Source: Strongyloides papillosus (Eukaryota; Nematoda; Chromadorea; Rhabditida; Strongyloididae). From it: DNA of 64,000 bases. The DNA lies in assembly GCA_005656395.1 (NCBI GenBank), contig SRSI01000021.1:124001-188000 (forward strand). The letters are read 5' to 3'. Made by a program: the position numbers and the translations under genes. Shown here piece by piece: positions 1-11,786 of the stretch (positions within the stretch are counted from its first letter, which is position 1; every line of letters begins with the position of its first letter). The notes under the pieces were generated by a model. That model was not told where the DNA came from. It did no database searches and worked only from the letters and a program-made list of their open reading frames with translations.

Positions 1-846
1 ACACCATACGACCTGAGCGTGGAGGAATTTTCTTCTTACAACTAAAATTATTTTGTTGAAAAATCGTCGAAAAAGTACATAAAAATGATTTTTTCTTTCC
101 ATAACTAAATATAAAGTATCTTAAGAATACGAACCCCCTAACTTTTTTGTAAATTTTTAAATGTTTTACAAACTTTAATAAATCAGAATTTTTATAAATT
201 TTTTTTAAAATAAATAAAAATTATGTAAAACGATGGATTTTATAAAAAAAATAAAGGGTTTAATGGAAAAAAAGAATTTGGCAGTAAAAAGATTTTTTAC
301 ATTTGTTTAACCTTCTTATTTAAATGTTTAAAACTAAGATGTTTTAAAAAATGTCTTTTATATAATAAAAACATATCATAACTAGTGATAAACTATTTTT
401 AAAGAATTTAAATTTTCAAAAAATTTTAAAGTGCATTTTTTTTTAAATTAAAAGAGGTTAAAAGTTAGTAAACAATATACAAATGTACGCAAAATTTAAA
501 AATGATAAAAAAGTCTAAGTAAACTGTCAAATTAACTCAACTTAAAAAAGAAATATATAATTATTATATTATTATATGCTATTGTTAATTATATGTTTTT
601 TTAGGTACACATACCAAAAAAATAAAGTTTACTAATCGACCTTTTTAGTTCACAATAATAAAAAGATATAGTCTCACTGCATTTATAATAAACAAAGATT
701 CACTAGATAACTTTTAAGCAATTCATTAACATAAAATTGTATTAATGAGTTAGTTTCGTTTACTATTTAACTCTAATCCCTATATGAGGTGATTAACGAC
801 AGCAATGCCTATTAGTGAATGCAACGCTTAAGCTTTAACAAAATAT
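1..846. other. AT-rich DNA, no gene seen
   Basis: Very AT-rich sequence with many poly-A and poly-T runs and no long open frame on either strand. No tRNA, splice-bounded exon or clear repeat boundary was recognised. Confidence 0.6.
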
Positions 847-1962
847 TAACGAAAATAATGTACTATCTTCAATAAATAACCACATCAAAAACCTAGGTTT
901 TTGTATTCTAAAGACTTTTATATCTTAATATATTATACGCCCACTTAAATGAAAAAATAAATTTTGCGAACTTTAAAGAATGAAAATAAATTTTGCGTAC
1001 TAAAAAGGATGAAAATAAATTTTGATTCCTATAATATCACTCATCTGTATAAAAGTAGCGTCGTCTAGTGACTTAGATTATTATCGTTTATTATTAAATC
1101 GAACATGTGCAATTTTCATTTGATTTTTTAGTTTTTCTTAATGGTAACGATTATGTTTTCTATTGTTGGAAAAGAAAACGAATTTTAATATATTTGTAAC
1201 AATATTAAGAATGTATTATGTTAATAAAATATAATAATTAAACAACAATTTTATCCTTATTAGCAGTAACTGGATATTGTGAAAATTTATTATGATATAT
1301 AATTTCATGTATTACTTATTTTCATTTGCAAAAAATCACTGATAAGTAGAATTTACATTTAACAGTTTGGTTTCTGATTACATAGAATATATCATAGTAT
1401 ATGTTTACATAAAAGTTTTATTAAATCAAAGTTGTGTAATTATTATTTTTTTAAGGATGCCAAATATGTGTTCTATTGTTGGAGTAGAGAGTGGATTTTA
1501 ATATATTTGCAACAACAATGAGAATGTCCTATTTTAATAAAATAGAGTAATCAAACAATATTTTTATCATTATTAGCATTAAAAGGATATCGTACACGTT
1601 TCTTATGATATATAATTTCATGTAATATTTAATTTCTATTGGTAAATTAATGATTAAGTTGATTTTACATTTGCATTTCCAATTACATGGAATATTATAT
1701 TATATGTATTTATAATTTTCTAGTAGTCATCGATATAATCTAAATTACTAGACGACGCTACTTTTATACAGATGAGTGATATTATAGGAATCAAAATTTA
1801 TTTTCATCCTTTTTAGTACGCAAAATTTATTTTCATTCTTTAAAGTTCGCAAAATTTATTTTTTCATTTAAGTGCGCGTATAATATATTAAGATATAAAA
1901 GTCTTTAGAATACAAAAACCTAGGTTTTTGATGTGGTTATTTATTTTCATTATTTTTCGTTA
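847..1962. mobile_element. Fold-back (long terminal inverted repeat) element, non-autonomous
   Basis: The two ends are long inverted repeats of about 230 bp (about 847-1085 and 1728-1962). Outer ends read TAACGAAAA, followed by AATAAATAACCACATC and the palindrome AAACCTAGGTTT. Each arm carries direct copies of a short motif around GAAAATAAATTTTGCG. Between the arms lies an imperfect direct duplication of roughly 300 bp (about 1140-1450 and 1455-1735), both beginning near TTCTATTGTTGGA and containing AATATATTTGYAACAA. No ORF of useful length is present, so this is a non-autonomous fold-back or MITE-like element. A target-site duplication is not clear (CAAAATAT against CAAAAAGT at best), so its superfamily is undetermined. 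Confidence 0.75.
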
Positions 1963-2239
1963 CAAAAAGTGTAATAATCTAAAAACTTTGTAATTATCAA
2001 TGTCAATAATATAAATTGCTAAATTAGTTGTTTAAAGGTGCATCTTTTCAATTATGTTATTTAATAATTTCTAAATCTCTTAAGTAAATTTCTATTTTTA
2101 AAAAAAATTTTCGACATCTCATATTTTAAAAAAAGTAGATTCATATAAGAAAAAAATGCGACCCATAACTCTAAAGTAAAAAAATGCCACAGAAACCTTC
2201 ACTCTTAGATTCATCTTAATTTCAATTTCCCAAAGAAAA

Positions 2240-2720
2240 TCCTCTAAAAATTAACTTCAGAACATTCATCGTGAAGTCTGAAGTCTCATGAAGTACTTCA
2301 TTGGAGCTTGGATGCCGCACAGCGCACGATGAAACCGACTATTCGTTAGTAAATATTTTATTTAACCTCGGTTTGGCACTTCTTACTTTAGTTGGGTTGG
2401 TCAAGATCAAATTTTTAAACACACATACTAATATGTCTGATATATTTTGTTAAAACACGGCGCGTCCATTTACTGAGTAATTAGTGTGTATAATATATTT
2501 TGTTAAAATGCGGCGCGTCCATTAATCCAAAATTTGCACCATTTTTGGCACTTTGGCTTCATTTTTCTCTATGATGGAGAAACATTTTGGGAATTTTTAT
2601 TTTAGATTCCGGTTGAGCGTGTTGGAATCTATATACATGCAAATTTTCAGAATCAAATTCTAAAATCTAGAGGGTCAAATATAGTTAAGAAAGCGTTTGC
2701 CGTTGCATACATACGTTAGT
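2240..2720 (+). repeat. Dispersed repeat, copy 1
   Basis: This stretch matches the reverse complement of about 57110-57560. Shared blocks include TTGGCACTTTGGCTTCAT, TAGTTGGGTTG, and the end block CGTTGCATACATAC. The identity is imperfect, so the copies are old. Inside this copy, a block TATATTTTGTTAAAAYRCGG is tandemly duplicated about 52 bp apart (near 2440 and 2491). The block is less AT-rich than its surroundings. No protein or end structure was recognised. It could be a SINE, a LINE tail or an internal piece of a larger transposon. Confidence 0.6.
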
Positions 2721-2991
2721 GAGTAGATATAAAAGTCTTTAAAAAAGTCATAAAATTATGACAAAAGAAATTTAAATAATTACAAATAAATCTTATTATT
2801 TTTATTAAAATAATAAAATATTTTGGTAAAAAATTTAAAAAAAAACTAACTTAACAACAAATTTGCGAAACAGCTTTAAAAACACAATAGTACAATAGCT
2901 TACTGCTAAAAAAACAAACTGGCCAAAAAAATTGGTTTTACAAACAAATAAAGATTTAAAAAAACACCAACTTATTATTGTAGCCAAAATA

Positions 2992-3878
2992 TTAGGTTGT
3001 CGCAAAAGTTCTGTCGTATTTTTTACGAAATTTTTAAATGATTGTAATTTTAATAAGAAATATGTCTAATTTACAATATTTTATTAAATATAATCTACAA
3101 CTAGTCTCCATTTATTAGACACTTTATCGATCCCAGATGTGAAGAATTTCCCATCCTTTTTGAAGAAAGTTTCGAAAAAACCAACATTTGCCTCACCAAC
3201 TTTAGTGAAGTATCTACCGTCCTAGAAGTTATGTAGTGATAAGGGTAGATAGTGATTAGAAAGAAAAACATCTGGAGAATATGTTGTGTGCGAGAGTAAT
3301 TCATAACTTCTCCTATCCAGAATTTTTCGAGTCTTCAATGTCACATGTCGTTATTTTGAAGAACAACATTTTTGTCATTTTTCGAATTTCATAATTTTTT
3401 CTAGGATTTTTTTGTTTAATTTTAATAGAATTTTACAATAGACGTTATTAAAAGTAGTTTAGAAATCATAGAATCTCAAAAACTCTTCATTCGAAGCTGA
3501 AACCATACAAATGCATGCTTCATTTTCAAGATTCGTTTCTTTGTCTTGGAATTTTGAAAACGATCTTTACATAGTTACCGCATCTACTACATCTTTCCCC
3601 AATGCTACACAAAAATTTTTGGAAGCATCAGTTGTCATATGTCTTAGTTGAAGCTCTTAGAAAATGCAGTGTCAAAAATGACTTCTGACCACATCCATGT
3701 TTAGCAAAAGAAAATGTAGCATAGACTGTGTAACAACTTGTGATCATACGAATTATAAAGTTAAGAAGTGGTACTATCTAATTATTATAATAGCTCAATT
3801 TTATATCAATTATAATTATATTTTTTTGATGACTAAAAATGATCGTAAAAATACGACAGAACTTTTGCGACAACCTAA
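2992..3878 (-). mobile_element. Degenerate mariner-like element (887 bp)
   Basis: The ends are near-perfect inverted repeats starting TTAGGTTGTCGCAAAAGTTC, flanked on both sides by the TA duplication typical of Tc1/mariner elements (2990-2991 and 3879-3880). On the minus strand near 3075-3260 a broken reading frame still encodes the C-terminal part of a mariner transposase, including the phrase KFFTSGIDKVSNKWR, which ends close to the left inverted repeat as in intact mariners. Upstream frames are interrupted and the element is about 400 bp shorter than a full mariner, so it is a decayed, internally deleted copy and not functional. Confidence 0.85.
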
Positions 3879-5255
3879 TAATACTCAGAAACACAAATAA
3901 TGCGAAAAAAATTTGCTGCAAATACTACTAAATGCTACTAGATATAGTTTTTTATTCATTTCTATTACATAAATACTTTTTACTGCCAAAAAAAATGACA
4001 TATTTTACGATATACATGAAGGGGACCCATACTCTAAAGATTGGTCCTAAATGTTGTAAAGCAATATTGAATAAAAGTATTTTTGATAATTTAATGAGAA
4101 AATTATCATGATAGAACTTTTTTTTATGAAACTTTTATCAACATGATAATATAAATAACTCTTTTTATACTCTTAATGTAAAATAAGTTAATTTTTTATA
4201 TAAATAAATTTTTTAATTAACTATCATTTTTAAATATAAATATTTTGGAGAATAATAATATTTAAAGCAGTTTCAATTATATGAATCTTAAAAAAAACAT
4301 ATTTTTTACTTTTGTAATATAACAATTCATATGCTAATTACTTTTTTTTACTATTCAAATAAAAAAATACCAAAAATCTCTTTTAAATTGGTTTGTAAAA
4401 GCTTTATTAAAATAAAAAGATTAATAAATACATTTTATTAATTCGATTACAAAGTGACAAAACATTATATGGTAAAGAACTTTTTCTACAATCTTATTGT
4501 TACTAATGTATAAATAACAAACTCAATTTCAATTTTTACTTGAAGATATAACTTTTTTTATAATATAATTTCTAGAATTCAACTCATGTTTTAAAACAAA
4601 ATCAATTTTTTCTAAAAATTTAAAAAATATCTATGGGAAATTTAAATTAAATAAGAGATTATTTATGATTATTGTTTTTTTCGTTCATTTGCTAATTTTT
4701 TTCCTAAATGTATTCAATTTTTAAAGTCAGGGGAAATAATATTTTACAACTCCGTGCAAAACACTACCCTGATTTAATTATTTAATAGATCTTATTAAGT
4801 TTTTTTTCTATATTTTGGTTATTGTTTGTAATATTGTTAAGTTCATCCATTTTTATAAAATAAAAAAAACGACAATATAAAAACATTTATTTTAAAAACT
4901 AACTCAAAATGGATAAAAAATACTCTTTTATAGCCGCAAAGTGATTAGAATTGTCATCGAAATTGTCATTCACAACAAATATCGTAATAAACTATTTTGT
5001 AATTTTGGAATACCAGTACGTTTTTAAAAAAAAAGTATAAATGTATTTAATAAGTTAAATGGAAATTAAACTAAATAGATGTAAAAATATTTCATCTAAT
5101 TAAAATTAATACTCATTATTTTATTAAAAATACATCTATATAGCCATAAAATTTATTAAACAACTAAAATAACATTAGTGAATATTAATAGAGGTTGATG
5201 AAGTTTAGTCAGTTTGGTAAAATGTTTTATGGAGAAGAAAGTTGCCCTCACCGTA
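3879..5255. other. AT-rich spacer, nothing recognised
   Basis: About 1.4 kb of low-complexity AT-rich DNA between the mariner and the tRNA-Lys gene. No open frame above background, no inverted-repeat element and no RNA gene was found. Confidence 0.6.
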
Positions 5256-5328
5256 GCCTTCCTAGCTCAGTTGGTAGAGCGTTAGACTTTTAATCTAACG
5301 GTCAGGGGTTCGAGTCCCCTGGAGGGCT
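5256..5328 (+). tRNA. tRNA-Lys-TTT: tRNA-Lys (TTT)
   Basis: A complete 73-nt cloverleaf. The acceptor strands GCCTTCC and GGAGGGC pair with one G-T. The D-arm carries TAGCTCAGTTGGTAGAGC, which is the A box. The anticodon loop is CTTTTAA with anticodon TTT. The T-arm is AGGGGTTCGAGTCCCCT, which is the B box. A TTTCTTTTT run directly after the gene is a good Pol III terminator. No intron is present and no insertion is seen at this locus. Confidence 0.95.
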
Positions 5329-5663
5329 TTCTTTTTCAAATAATTATAATTGGAAGAGTCAATTACATTTTTTAGAATATAAAATTTTTCATTTATTGTC
5401 TACTACTTTTGATATTTCTCTATATACTATAATAACTTTCTCAATAAATATATAGTGTGATTAAAATACTCTCAATTATAATTAATATAATATAATAAAA
5501 GTTTTTAGATAGAAAATTTCTGTGTACTGTTTTGTTATTCTTAAAAATAATACTATTATAGTAAAAGTTAAATAATTGTTTTACGACTAAGAAACATAAT
5601 AACAAAAATTCTTTATATATTTAATACTTATGGTAAAATACTTTAACAAAATAGAAAAATAAA

Positions 5664-5735
5664 CGCCTTGAGCAGGATTCGAACCTACGCGGGCAGAGCC
5701 CAACAGATTTCAAGTCTGTCCCATTAACCACTCTG
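5664..5735 (-). pseudogene. tRNA-Ser-TGA: tRNA-Ser (TGA), 3' part of a gene split by insertion
   Basis: On the minus strand this reads from CAGAGTGGTTAATGGG through anticodon arm ACAGACTTGAAATCTGT (anticodon TGA), the serine-type long variable arm, T-arm AGGTTCGAATCCT and acceptor TCAAGGC plus G. The 5' acceptor and first part of the D-arm are missing here but are found at 11787-11806 on the same strand. There GCCTTGA pairs perfectly with TCAAGGC. The 10 bp CAGAGTGGTT occurs at both junctions as a target-site duplication. The gene is therefore one tRNA-Ser split in the D-loop/A box by the 6.05 kb element at 5736-11786. The B box is intact but the acceptor stem cannot form from this half alone. 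Confidence 0.9.
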
Positions 5736-6360
5736 GGTGCACGTAAATCCTACAAAAATTTTTGTCAAAAAACGCAATCTAGAGGATTGTGTGATTTTTG
5801 GCAAAAAATGCAATCTAGGATTTTATATAATAGTAATACATATAATATATGTACTACCATTATACAAAATACCAAACTGCCCCAGCCTCAGTACTAAACT
5901 GAAACTGGGTTTTATATATTCATTTTATTACACGTGTAAGAAGTTTTAAAAACAATAAAACGTGGAGGACGCAGCCTCAATGTAATAATTCATCACAAGT
6001 ATAAAAATAGATAATTAAATTACCAATATTGGTAAAGATACAATGGCATAATGTTACAAGTATTAGTGGTAAAATATATGGTTGACAATAGTAAAGAGAT
6101 TTGGATAAGATGAGATACAATAAATATTACAATTATTATAAATACATTAGTGTAAGATTTTTTGAGATTTGAAATATAATAATCGTAATTTCCATAATTA
6201 CAAATAGATACAATAGTTATTGAGATTAAACATAAACAAACAATATAAATAAATTAAATATTCATATAGACGTTGTTTTAGACATTAGAAGGTTTAAAGA
6301 AATTAATTTTATAATTAATTAGTATTTAGATTTGTTTTCAGAATGTGTTTCTTCACAATA

Positions 6361-9300
6361 TTATGTTTCTGTAGACATATCGACATCCATTATTTGACTG
6401 TTATCTCCTTGTGATTGTAGAGGAGGCTGGGTTTCTAAGGTGGTTGCTTTTTGAGATGCTTTGTGTTTGTAGTTTACATATTTAAATGCCATAAATTCAC
6501 TTTCTAAGGCTACACGGCGTGAAATTTTTTCAAGGCTTTTTTTGCAATCCATCTTAAGAGCTTCAAATATCGTATACCAGTAATTTTTGTTCTTTTCATT
6601 TATTTCACCAAAGTTAGCGAAGCACAATGGTATGAAGCAAACTGGTTTTTCTTGGGAGTTACGAAGATGTTTACAGAAATTTGGTTTATTAGCATGTCCG
6701 ATTTCTTGATTGTGAGGTATCGGCTTTATTAATTCTTTTGAACCATCTAAGTCATAACGTTGTCTTTTTAATGTGGCAGCATCATCGAGATTCGAGATGT
6801 TGCAAATAGTTAAATCACAAACATAAATGAGATCAGGAGTATGAATAATTAAATCAGGACGATTATGGTGTAGTGTGGTGAGTATTTTGTGAGGTTGATC
6901 TACCTCTAATTTTATATCTCGAAAGATATGTGTTTTTTTAAGATCACTAAAATCTATAAATTTACGTGCTTTTGATACTGAGATTAAGTTAACTAACTCA
7001 TAAAGTGTTTTATCATGACGAATAATCTTATTTGGGTTATTGTTAGGACAGTCAGATAAAATGTGATTTATATTATCGAAACGGTTGCATCGTTTGTTAT
7101 CCTTATCTACTAAAACGCATCTACTATTTTTATCGGGATTTACTGCGTTATTAAGAGCTGGGTGTAAGTTTTCCTGGAACATCACTATCTTTTTAAACTG
7201 ATTTGGTTTGAAGTCAGTACTAGCACTCCATGGAGTGATTAATTCCTTTTCAATGTATGTTATGGGGAATTGTCGTGATTTTTTATAGTGGTTAAGCCAG
7301 TAAGTTTCACTAAATTTATCAAGATAATGCGTAATTCTATATTTAGCTGTTCTTTCGTTATCAATATCCTCGTTATTTATTTGGATTGAGGTATCATTTA
7401 AAATTACATTTAACTGATATTTTTGTGATAAGAACTTAAATTGCTCATGCATTATAGTGAATCTATCTCTAAGGCCTCGGAACAAGTTTGTAAAATGTAC
7501 ATGGATATAATTTTTTAAGTTTATCTTATCTAATTCTAGTTCCATATTTTTAAGGCCAAGGCCAAGATTATCTCTAGACAAATATAATCTTGAGTTTGTT
7601 AATGAAGTTAATTTTATTTTATGGTTATTAAGTTTCGCTCTTATAAAACAATCGAATTCTGTAGCAACCTTTCTACGTATATTTTCGTCACCTATATGTG
7701 AAAAACAGTATAATATTTTAGGGGTTATACACGTATTGATGCATTTCACCATTTCTCCTACTGATAATGGTGATGATAATGTTATATCTAAAGCCTTATC
7801 AACAGCTTCCTTAAGTTTATCTAAATTTTCTTTAGCATCAGCACCAAATTGGTTTTCTAATATTCCTAAATGTTTATATGTGTTTTTTAACTCAGTATAA
7901 TCTATAAGTATGCTAGGATTATTAGCATCAATGGGTATAGGATCATCAGTTGTGTATGCGCATTTCTTTTTGTTGGTTTTCAAACCAACTTCTAAACCGT
8001 AAACTTCTACTAAATTAGTAATTTCCGTTAATGTATTAATATCGGAAGCAAATAATTTTATATCATCGTAAAAAAGAATATGATTTAACTTAAGGTTAGT
8101 AGTTAGTTCTATTTTAGGCTTTTTATTAAGATGATATGAAAGTGGTATTAATGTCATACAGAAAAGGGTAGGTGCAACTGAATCCCCTTGAAATATACCT
8201 TTTTGTAGTTTTATAGTTTGTAATTTTTTAGTTTTTAAGTTATTTTTAGTGTTATTTTTATCATTAAAACTATTTCCTAAACTTAAACTATAGTATTTCA
8301 TACTATCTATTAATAATTTTATCAATCTTTCGTCAAAATTGAGGTGATTTAAAATTAGTTTTAAACTTCCATGGTTAATAGAATCGAAGGCTTTTGAGAA
8401 ATCTATCCAAGATTGTTTAACTTGGGTAGAATTTTCAAATGTTGCTTTTTGGAGGATTCTGTTAATAAGTGTCGCATCTAGTAGTCCATCTCTACCTGCT
8501 TTATTAGCAAATTGCTCTAATGGTAGTATTTTATATAGATGGGATGATATTAAATTATTTATATACTTTGTTAAAAGTTTATAATGTGAATTTAATATAT
8601 TTATAAATCTATAATTCTCAGGTTTGTTTTGATCACCCGATTTAAAAATGCTAAAACATTTTCCTGTGATATCTGTTTTTGTTAATGGTATTCTATTATC
8701 TAATACACCTTTAATCCAGGAAATCAAGAAATTTTTTGCACTTTTAAGTTTTTTAAATATTACGACGTAAACAGAATTTAGACCTGCAGCTTTAAATGGT
8801 CTTGAATATTTTAAAATTTCGTCAAAAAGTACCTCATTAAAAAGTTCACCAAATACTTTTTGTTTTTCAAATTTGGTTGACTCAATCCATTCACTGATTA
8901 ATTTGGGTTCAGCGGGTTTCTCATAACTAAATAATCCTTCTAAGTATGTTGTAATTGTATCGTTACTAATAGGATATTTTTTAGGTTCCTGGTCAATTAT
9001 ACTTTTTATTGAAGGTTTTATTTGAAATTTCTTACGAATTTTAAATTTGTTATAACTATTAACTACGGTTGTTAATCTTTTTCTAAGTATTGAAATTTTA
9101 TCGTTATTAAATTTCAGTATTTGTTCTACGTTGTGGAACTTCTTTTTGTTAATACTCACTATTTTTCTCAATTTTGCATTAGCAGCATTTTTAGTTTTTC
9201 TATCATTTGAAGATTTTGTCACTTTTACTAGAGCTGTAGTTTGTTCTATAAATCTACTAGTCTTATTTATTGACCTTTTTATTCTTACTTGGTTTTCTAC

Positions 9301-10371
9301 TCTTAGCCCTTCTAAATCTATTTTTTGGTAGTGATAGCTTTTCAACACTCTATGTATTGTTCTTAAGATCTTATTAGCTTTTTGCCATGTTTTCATGGAC
9401 TCTTTCTCATCTATTTTATCTTTTAACCAAACTTTATTTAGGTCTTTTAATTTATCTGCTAAGAAGATGTTGGCTTCTAGTAAAGGTGTTTTTTTTGTTA
9501 TTTCAAAACGGAAAAGTGGTCCTTTTGCGTTTTCAAATAATTTATATCTTTCTTCAAAAGTCATATCTTTTAATAATTTTCTTTCTTTTGGTTTATTTAA
9601 AGAATTGTCTTGCGTGCTATTTTTATTTTTAAAATTTGGTTTAAATTTATTTTTATCTTTAAAATTGGTATTTTGTTTAAATTTATTTTTATAGTTTGAT
9701 ATATCTTTATTGTTTGATATATTCTTGCTCACTACATCAGCAAATGTTATTTTAGGTTTCTCATTAATGGTTTCTAAAATTTTATCTACAAATGTTAAAC
9801 TACTCGATTCATTGAATGTCTCATTATTCAATCTTTTAATTGGTGATTGTTCAATGATAGTGGAATCAAAATCGTTACTATGTCTTTTACGAGAGATTCT
9901 AACAGGTGTTTCAATCGTATTGTTTTGACTTTGTGTTAAGCATGCTCTAAATTGGTCTGCACTAAGTGATTTTGATAATGTATTTTCACTAACAGATCCT
10001 TGCTTAATAGACTTTGGTATGTCTTTATGCTTAATATTTAATCTATTTTGTATTTTTAGTCTCTGTGAATTCATTTCACTTGACGGGATTGGCAAGCTGG
10101 TGATTGGTAGCTGCAAAAACAATCTATTCTTAAATTCAAAATCTAAATATTCTAAAATTTGTTCTTCAGTTTTATTAACTGAATTAACTAGTTGTTTTAA
10201 TTGTTTTGTACTAATGTCTAATGTTGTTTTATGGTTCTCATCTAATTTACATTTAGGCAGTACTTTTAAAACTGCAGATATTTGCTGGTTTGTCCAGGTT
10301 ATCTTACTATTGTCGTTAGTTATATTTTTTGTGATGTTTTTATTGTTAATGGTAAAGTTTTTTATACTCAT
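6361..10371 (-). CDS. Non-LTR retrotransposon protein: reverse transcriptase with restriction-like endonuclease (R2/R4-type)
   Basis: A single intact ORF of 1336 aa. The first ~450 residues are a basic, Asn/Lys-rich region without a recognised domain; I see no clear N-terminal zinc finger. The reverse transcriptase lies at roughly residues 480-900, with INHGSLKLILNHL and FQGDSVAPTLFCMTLIPLS blocks and catalytic motif FYDDIKLFA near residue 767, where most relatives have [FY][AM]DD. The C-terminal part carries a zinc-knuckle-like C..C..H..C array (CVLVDKDNKRC, then HILSDC), then IIRHDK and RPDLIIHTPDLIYVCDLTI, the PD..D signature of the restriction-like endonuclease that replaces the APE nuclease in R2, R4/Dong, NeSL and CRE clades. 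Such proteins nick a target and reverse-transcribe their RNA there. The minus-strand start at 10371 gives MSIKNFTINN. No stop or frameshift is present, so it may be active. Confidence 0.9.
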   Translation of the reverse strand: MSIKNFTINNKNITKNITNDNSKITWTNQQISAVLKVLPKCKLDENHKTTLDISTKQLKQLVNSVNKTEEQILEYLDFEFKNRLFLQLPITSLPIPSSEMNSQRLKIQNRLNIKHKDIPKSIKQGSVSENTLSKSLSADQFRACLTQSQNNTIETPVRISRKRHSNDFDSTIIEQSPIKRLNNETFNESSSLTFVDKILETINEKPKITFADVVSKNISNNKDISNYKNKFKQNTNFKDKNKFKPNFKNKNSTQDNSLNKPKERKLLKDMTFEERYKLFENAKGPLFRFEITKKTPLLEANIFLADKLKDLNKVWLKDKIDEKESMKTWQKANKILRTIHRVLKSYHYQKIDLEGLRVENQVRIKRSINKTSRFIEQTTALVKVTKSSNDRKTKNAANAKLRKIVSINKKKFHNVEQILKFNNDKISILRKRLTTVVNSYNKFKIRKKFQIKPSIKSIIDQEPKKYPISNDTITTYLEGLFSYEKPAEPKLISEWIESTKFEKQKVFGELFNEVLFDEILKYSRPFKAAGLNSVYVVIFKKLKSAKNFLISWIKGVLDNRIPLTKTDITGKCFSIFKSGDQNKPENYRFINILNSHYKLLTKYINNLISSHLYKILPLEQFANKAGRDGLLDATLINRILQKATFENSTQVKQSWIDFSKAFDSINHGSLKLILNHLNFDERLIKLLIDSMKYYSLSLGNSFNDKNNTKNNLKTKKLQTIKLQKGIFQGDSVAPTLFCMTLIPLSYHLNKKPKIELTTNLKLNHILFYDDIKLFASDINTLTEITNLVEVYGLEVGLKTNKKKCAYTTDDPIPIDANNPSILIDYTELKNTYKHLGILENQFGADAKENLDKLKEAVDKALDITLSSPLSVGEMVKCINTCITPKILYCFSHIGDENIRRKVATEFDCFIRAKLNNHKIKLTSLTNSRLYLSRDNLGLGLKNMELELDKINLKNYIHVHFTNLFRGLRDRFTIMHEQFKFLSQKYQLNVILNDTSIQINNEDIDNERTAKYRITHYLDKFSETYWLNHYKKSRQFPITYIEKELITPWSASTDFKPNQFKKIVMFQENLHPALNNAVNPDKNSRCVLVDKDNKRCNRFDNINHILSDCPNNNPNKIIRHDKTLYELVNLISVSKARKFIDFSDLKKTHIFRDIKLEVDQPHKILTTLHHNRPDLIIHTPDLIYVCDLTICNISNLDDAATLKRQRYDLDGSKELIKPIPHNQEIGHANKPNFCKHLRNSQEKPVCFIPLCFANFGEINEKNKNYWYTIFEALKMDCKKSLEKISRRVALESEFMAFKYVNYKHKASQKATTLETQPPLQSQGDNSQIMDVDMSTET

Positions 10372-11786
10372 GATGGGAATGTGATGATTATGTTAGTGGT
10401 GACTATGTAAATGGTTATAAACTAAAATAATTTGTTACCTATAAAGTTGCTAAATCTAAGCTAAATTAACTAATCAAAAATTCCAACACAGTTAGAAGTG
10501 AAGCCTCCTTGGAGGTGACTCCAAAAGGAGTTAAAAAAGTAAAGTTTTAACTGTTTTTTATTGAAAATTTTATGGAAAACTTGCGATGATATTACCTCTA
10601 TTGCGTGTTTATGGGATATTTGATGACTCCTGACAACAATAGGCATAGGATTAATAAAATAGAATGGTTTTATAAACCGGTTTTATAAACCAACGACACG
10701 GTAAAAGTACCTACCCCACACCTATTTCATTTCATTCACTTATAATTTTTATGTCACTTTGAATAAAATTAATTGGACTCTATAATGATTAATACGTACA
10801 TTTTCCCAATAATTTATAAAGTGATAAATTGTATAACTTATGAAAATATACATTATTTTGATCATATTTGGTATAAAGAAATTTTTTAAAACACAATTAA
10901 ATTATATTTAACAATAATAATTGTATTAGTGTTACATATTTTTATTTAATATGAGTATTCTATTTTTTCCAATGTACAAACATATCCAGTACATATATTA
11001 AGAAAGAAATCGCCTTTAGAATTTTATAACCTTAAAATTGGTGTTTCATCTCAAAAAGTATATATTTCACAAGGGTAATAATTTTGTTATCATTATTACG
11101 ATGTAGTAAAAAATTCGTACTTCAAATTGTTAAAATATAAAGTAATTATACTTGATATTTATATTTTATTAATAACTGTCTTGCAAAATATCAAAAAATA
11201 TCTTTTAGATTTATGACATTACTTTTGTTAACATTATTTATGATGCAGTAAAAATCCTATATTTTCAGAATAGTAGAAATTTAGATTAATTCTGTTGTAA
11301 TGTTTAAATTGAATAATATTTACCTTACAAAGTAAAAATTTGTTTTTATTTAAAATTAATACCATATTTTCTAGTTTAAAATAATTTTGCTAACGTTATT
11401 CAAGACATAATAAAAATCTATACTTCAAATTTGTAAAATCTAGGGTAATTATGTTTAGCAATTGAATTTTATTAACAATTTGCTTAATAATTAACAAAAA
11501 TATACTTACATCTTAATTGTTAATGAATACATAGATTACCAACATAAAATATCTTTTATATTCCAAATGTTACTATATGAAATTAATTTATCAATAAAAC
11601 AACAATAACATAAAATAATACATTGAATCATCAAAAAAGTATTAAAAATTACATGTTTTCTTTGTTTATAATAAAAGGAATTTATATTAGTCTAATATTT
11701 TTTAAACATAATCCCGACACGAAATATGGTAAAAAATCACTGTGTGATTTTTGGCAAAAAACGCATTGTAGGATTTACGTGCTACC
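10372..11786. other. Upstream region of the LINE and right arm of the tRNA-Ser element
   Basis: Contains the likely LINE 5' region (about 10372-10720, with a small hairpin-rich patch around GAAGCCTCCTTGGAGGTGAC). It is followed by AT-rich DNA with three degenerate tandem units of about 150-160 bp near 11080, 11230 and 11390; each includes a phrase like TTATTNANGANRYARTAAAAA. The block from about 11740 to 11786 is the right terminal repeat of the host element. No protein-coding ORF was recognised. Confidence 0.5.

Larger units (their letters stand above)
5736..11786. mobile_element. 6.05-kb terminal-inverted-repeat element inserted in tRNA-Ser(TGA); MULE-like by its duplication
   Basis: The left end reads GGTGCACGTAAATCCTAC and the right end, read inward, GGTAGCACGTAAATCCTAC, so the termini are inverted repeats with one indel. 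Both ends continue with related blocks (GTGTGATTTTTGGCAAAAAA near 5790 and 11740). The flanks carry a 10-bp direct duplication, AACCACTCTG, of the tRNA-Ser D-loop (5726-5735 and 11787-11796). A 9-11 bp duplication is typical of Mutator-like elements, but no transposase is present. The interior holds an intact REL-type LINE ORF on the minus strand (6361-10371). The LINE may be nested or may have been carried along. The superfamily call is an inference from ends and duplication only. Confidence 0.75.

Noticed and set aside
9131..10384. Several plus-strand ORFs of 66-121 codons across the LINE
   Set aside because: They are antisense shadows of the 1336-aa LINE frame, rich in Leu/Phe because of the AT-rich complement.
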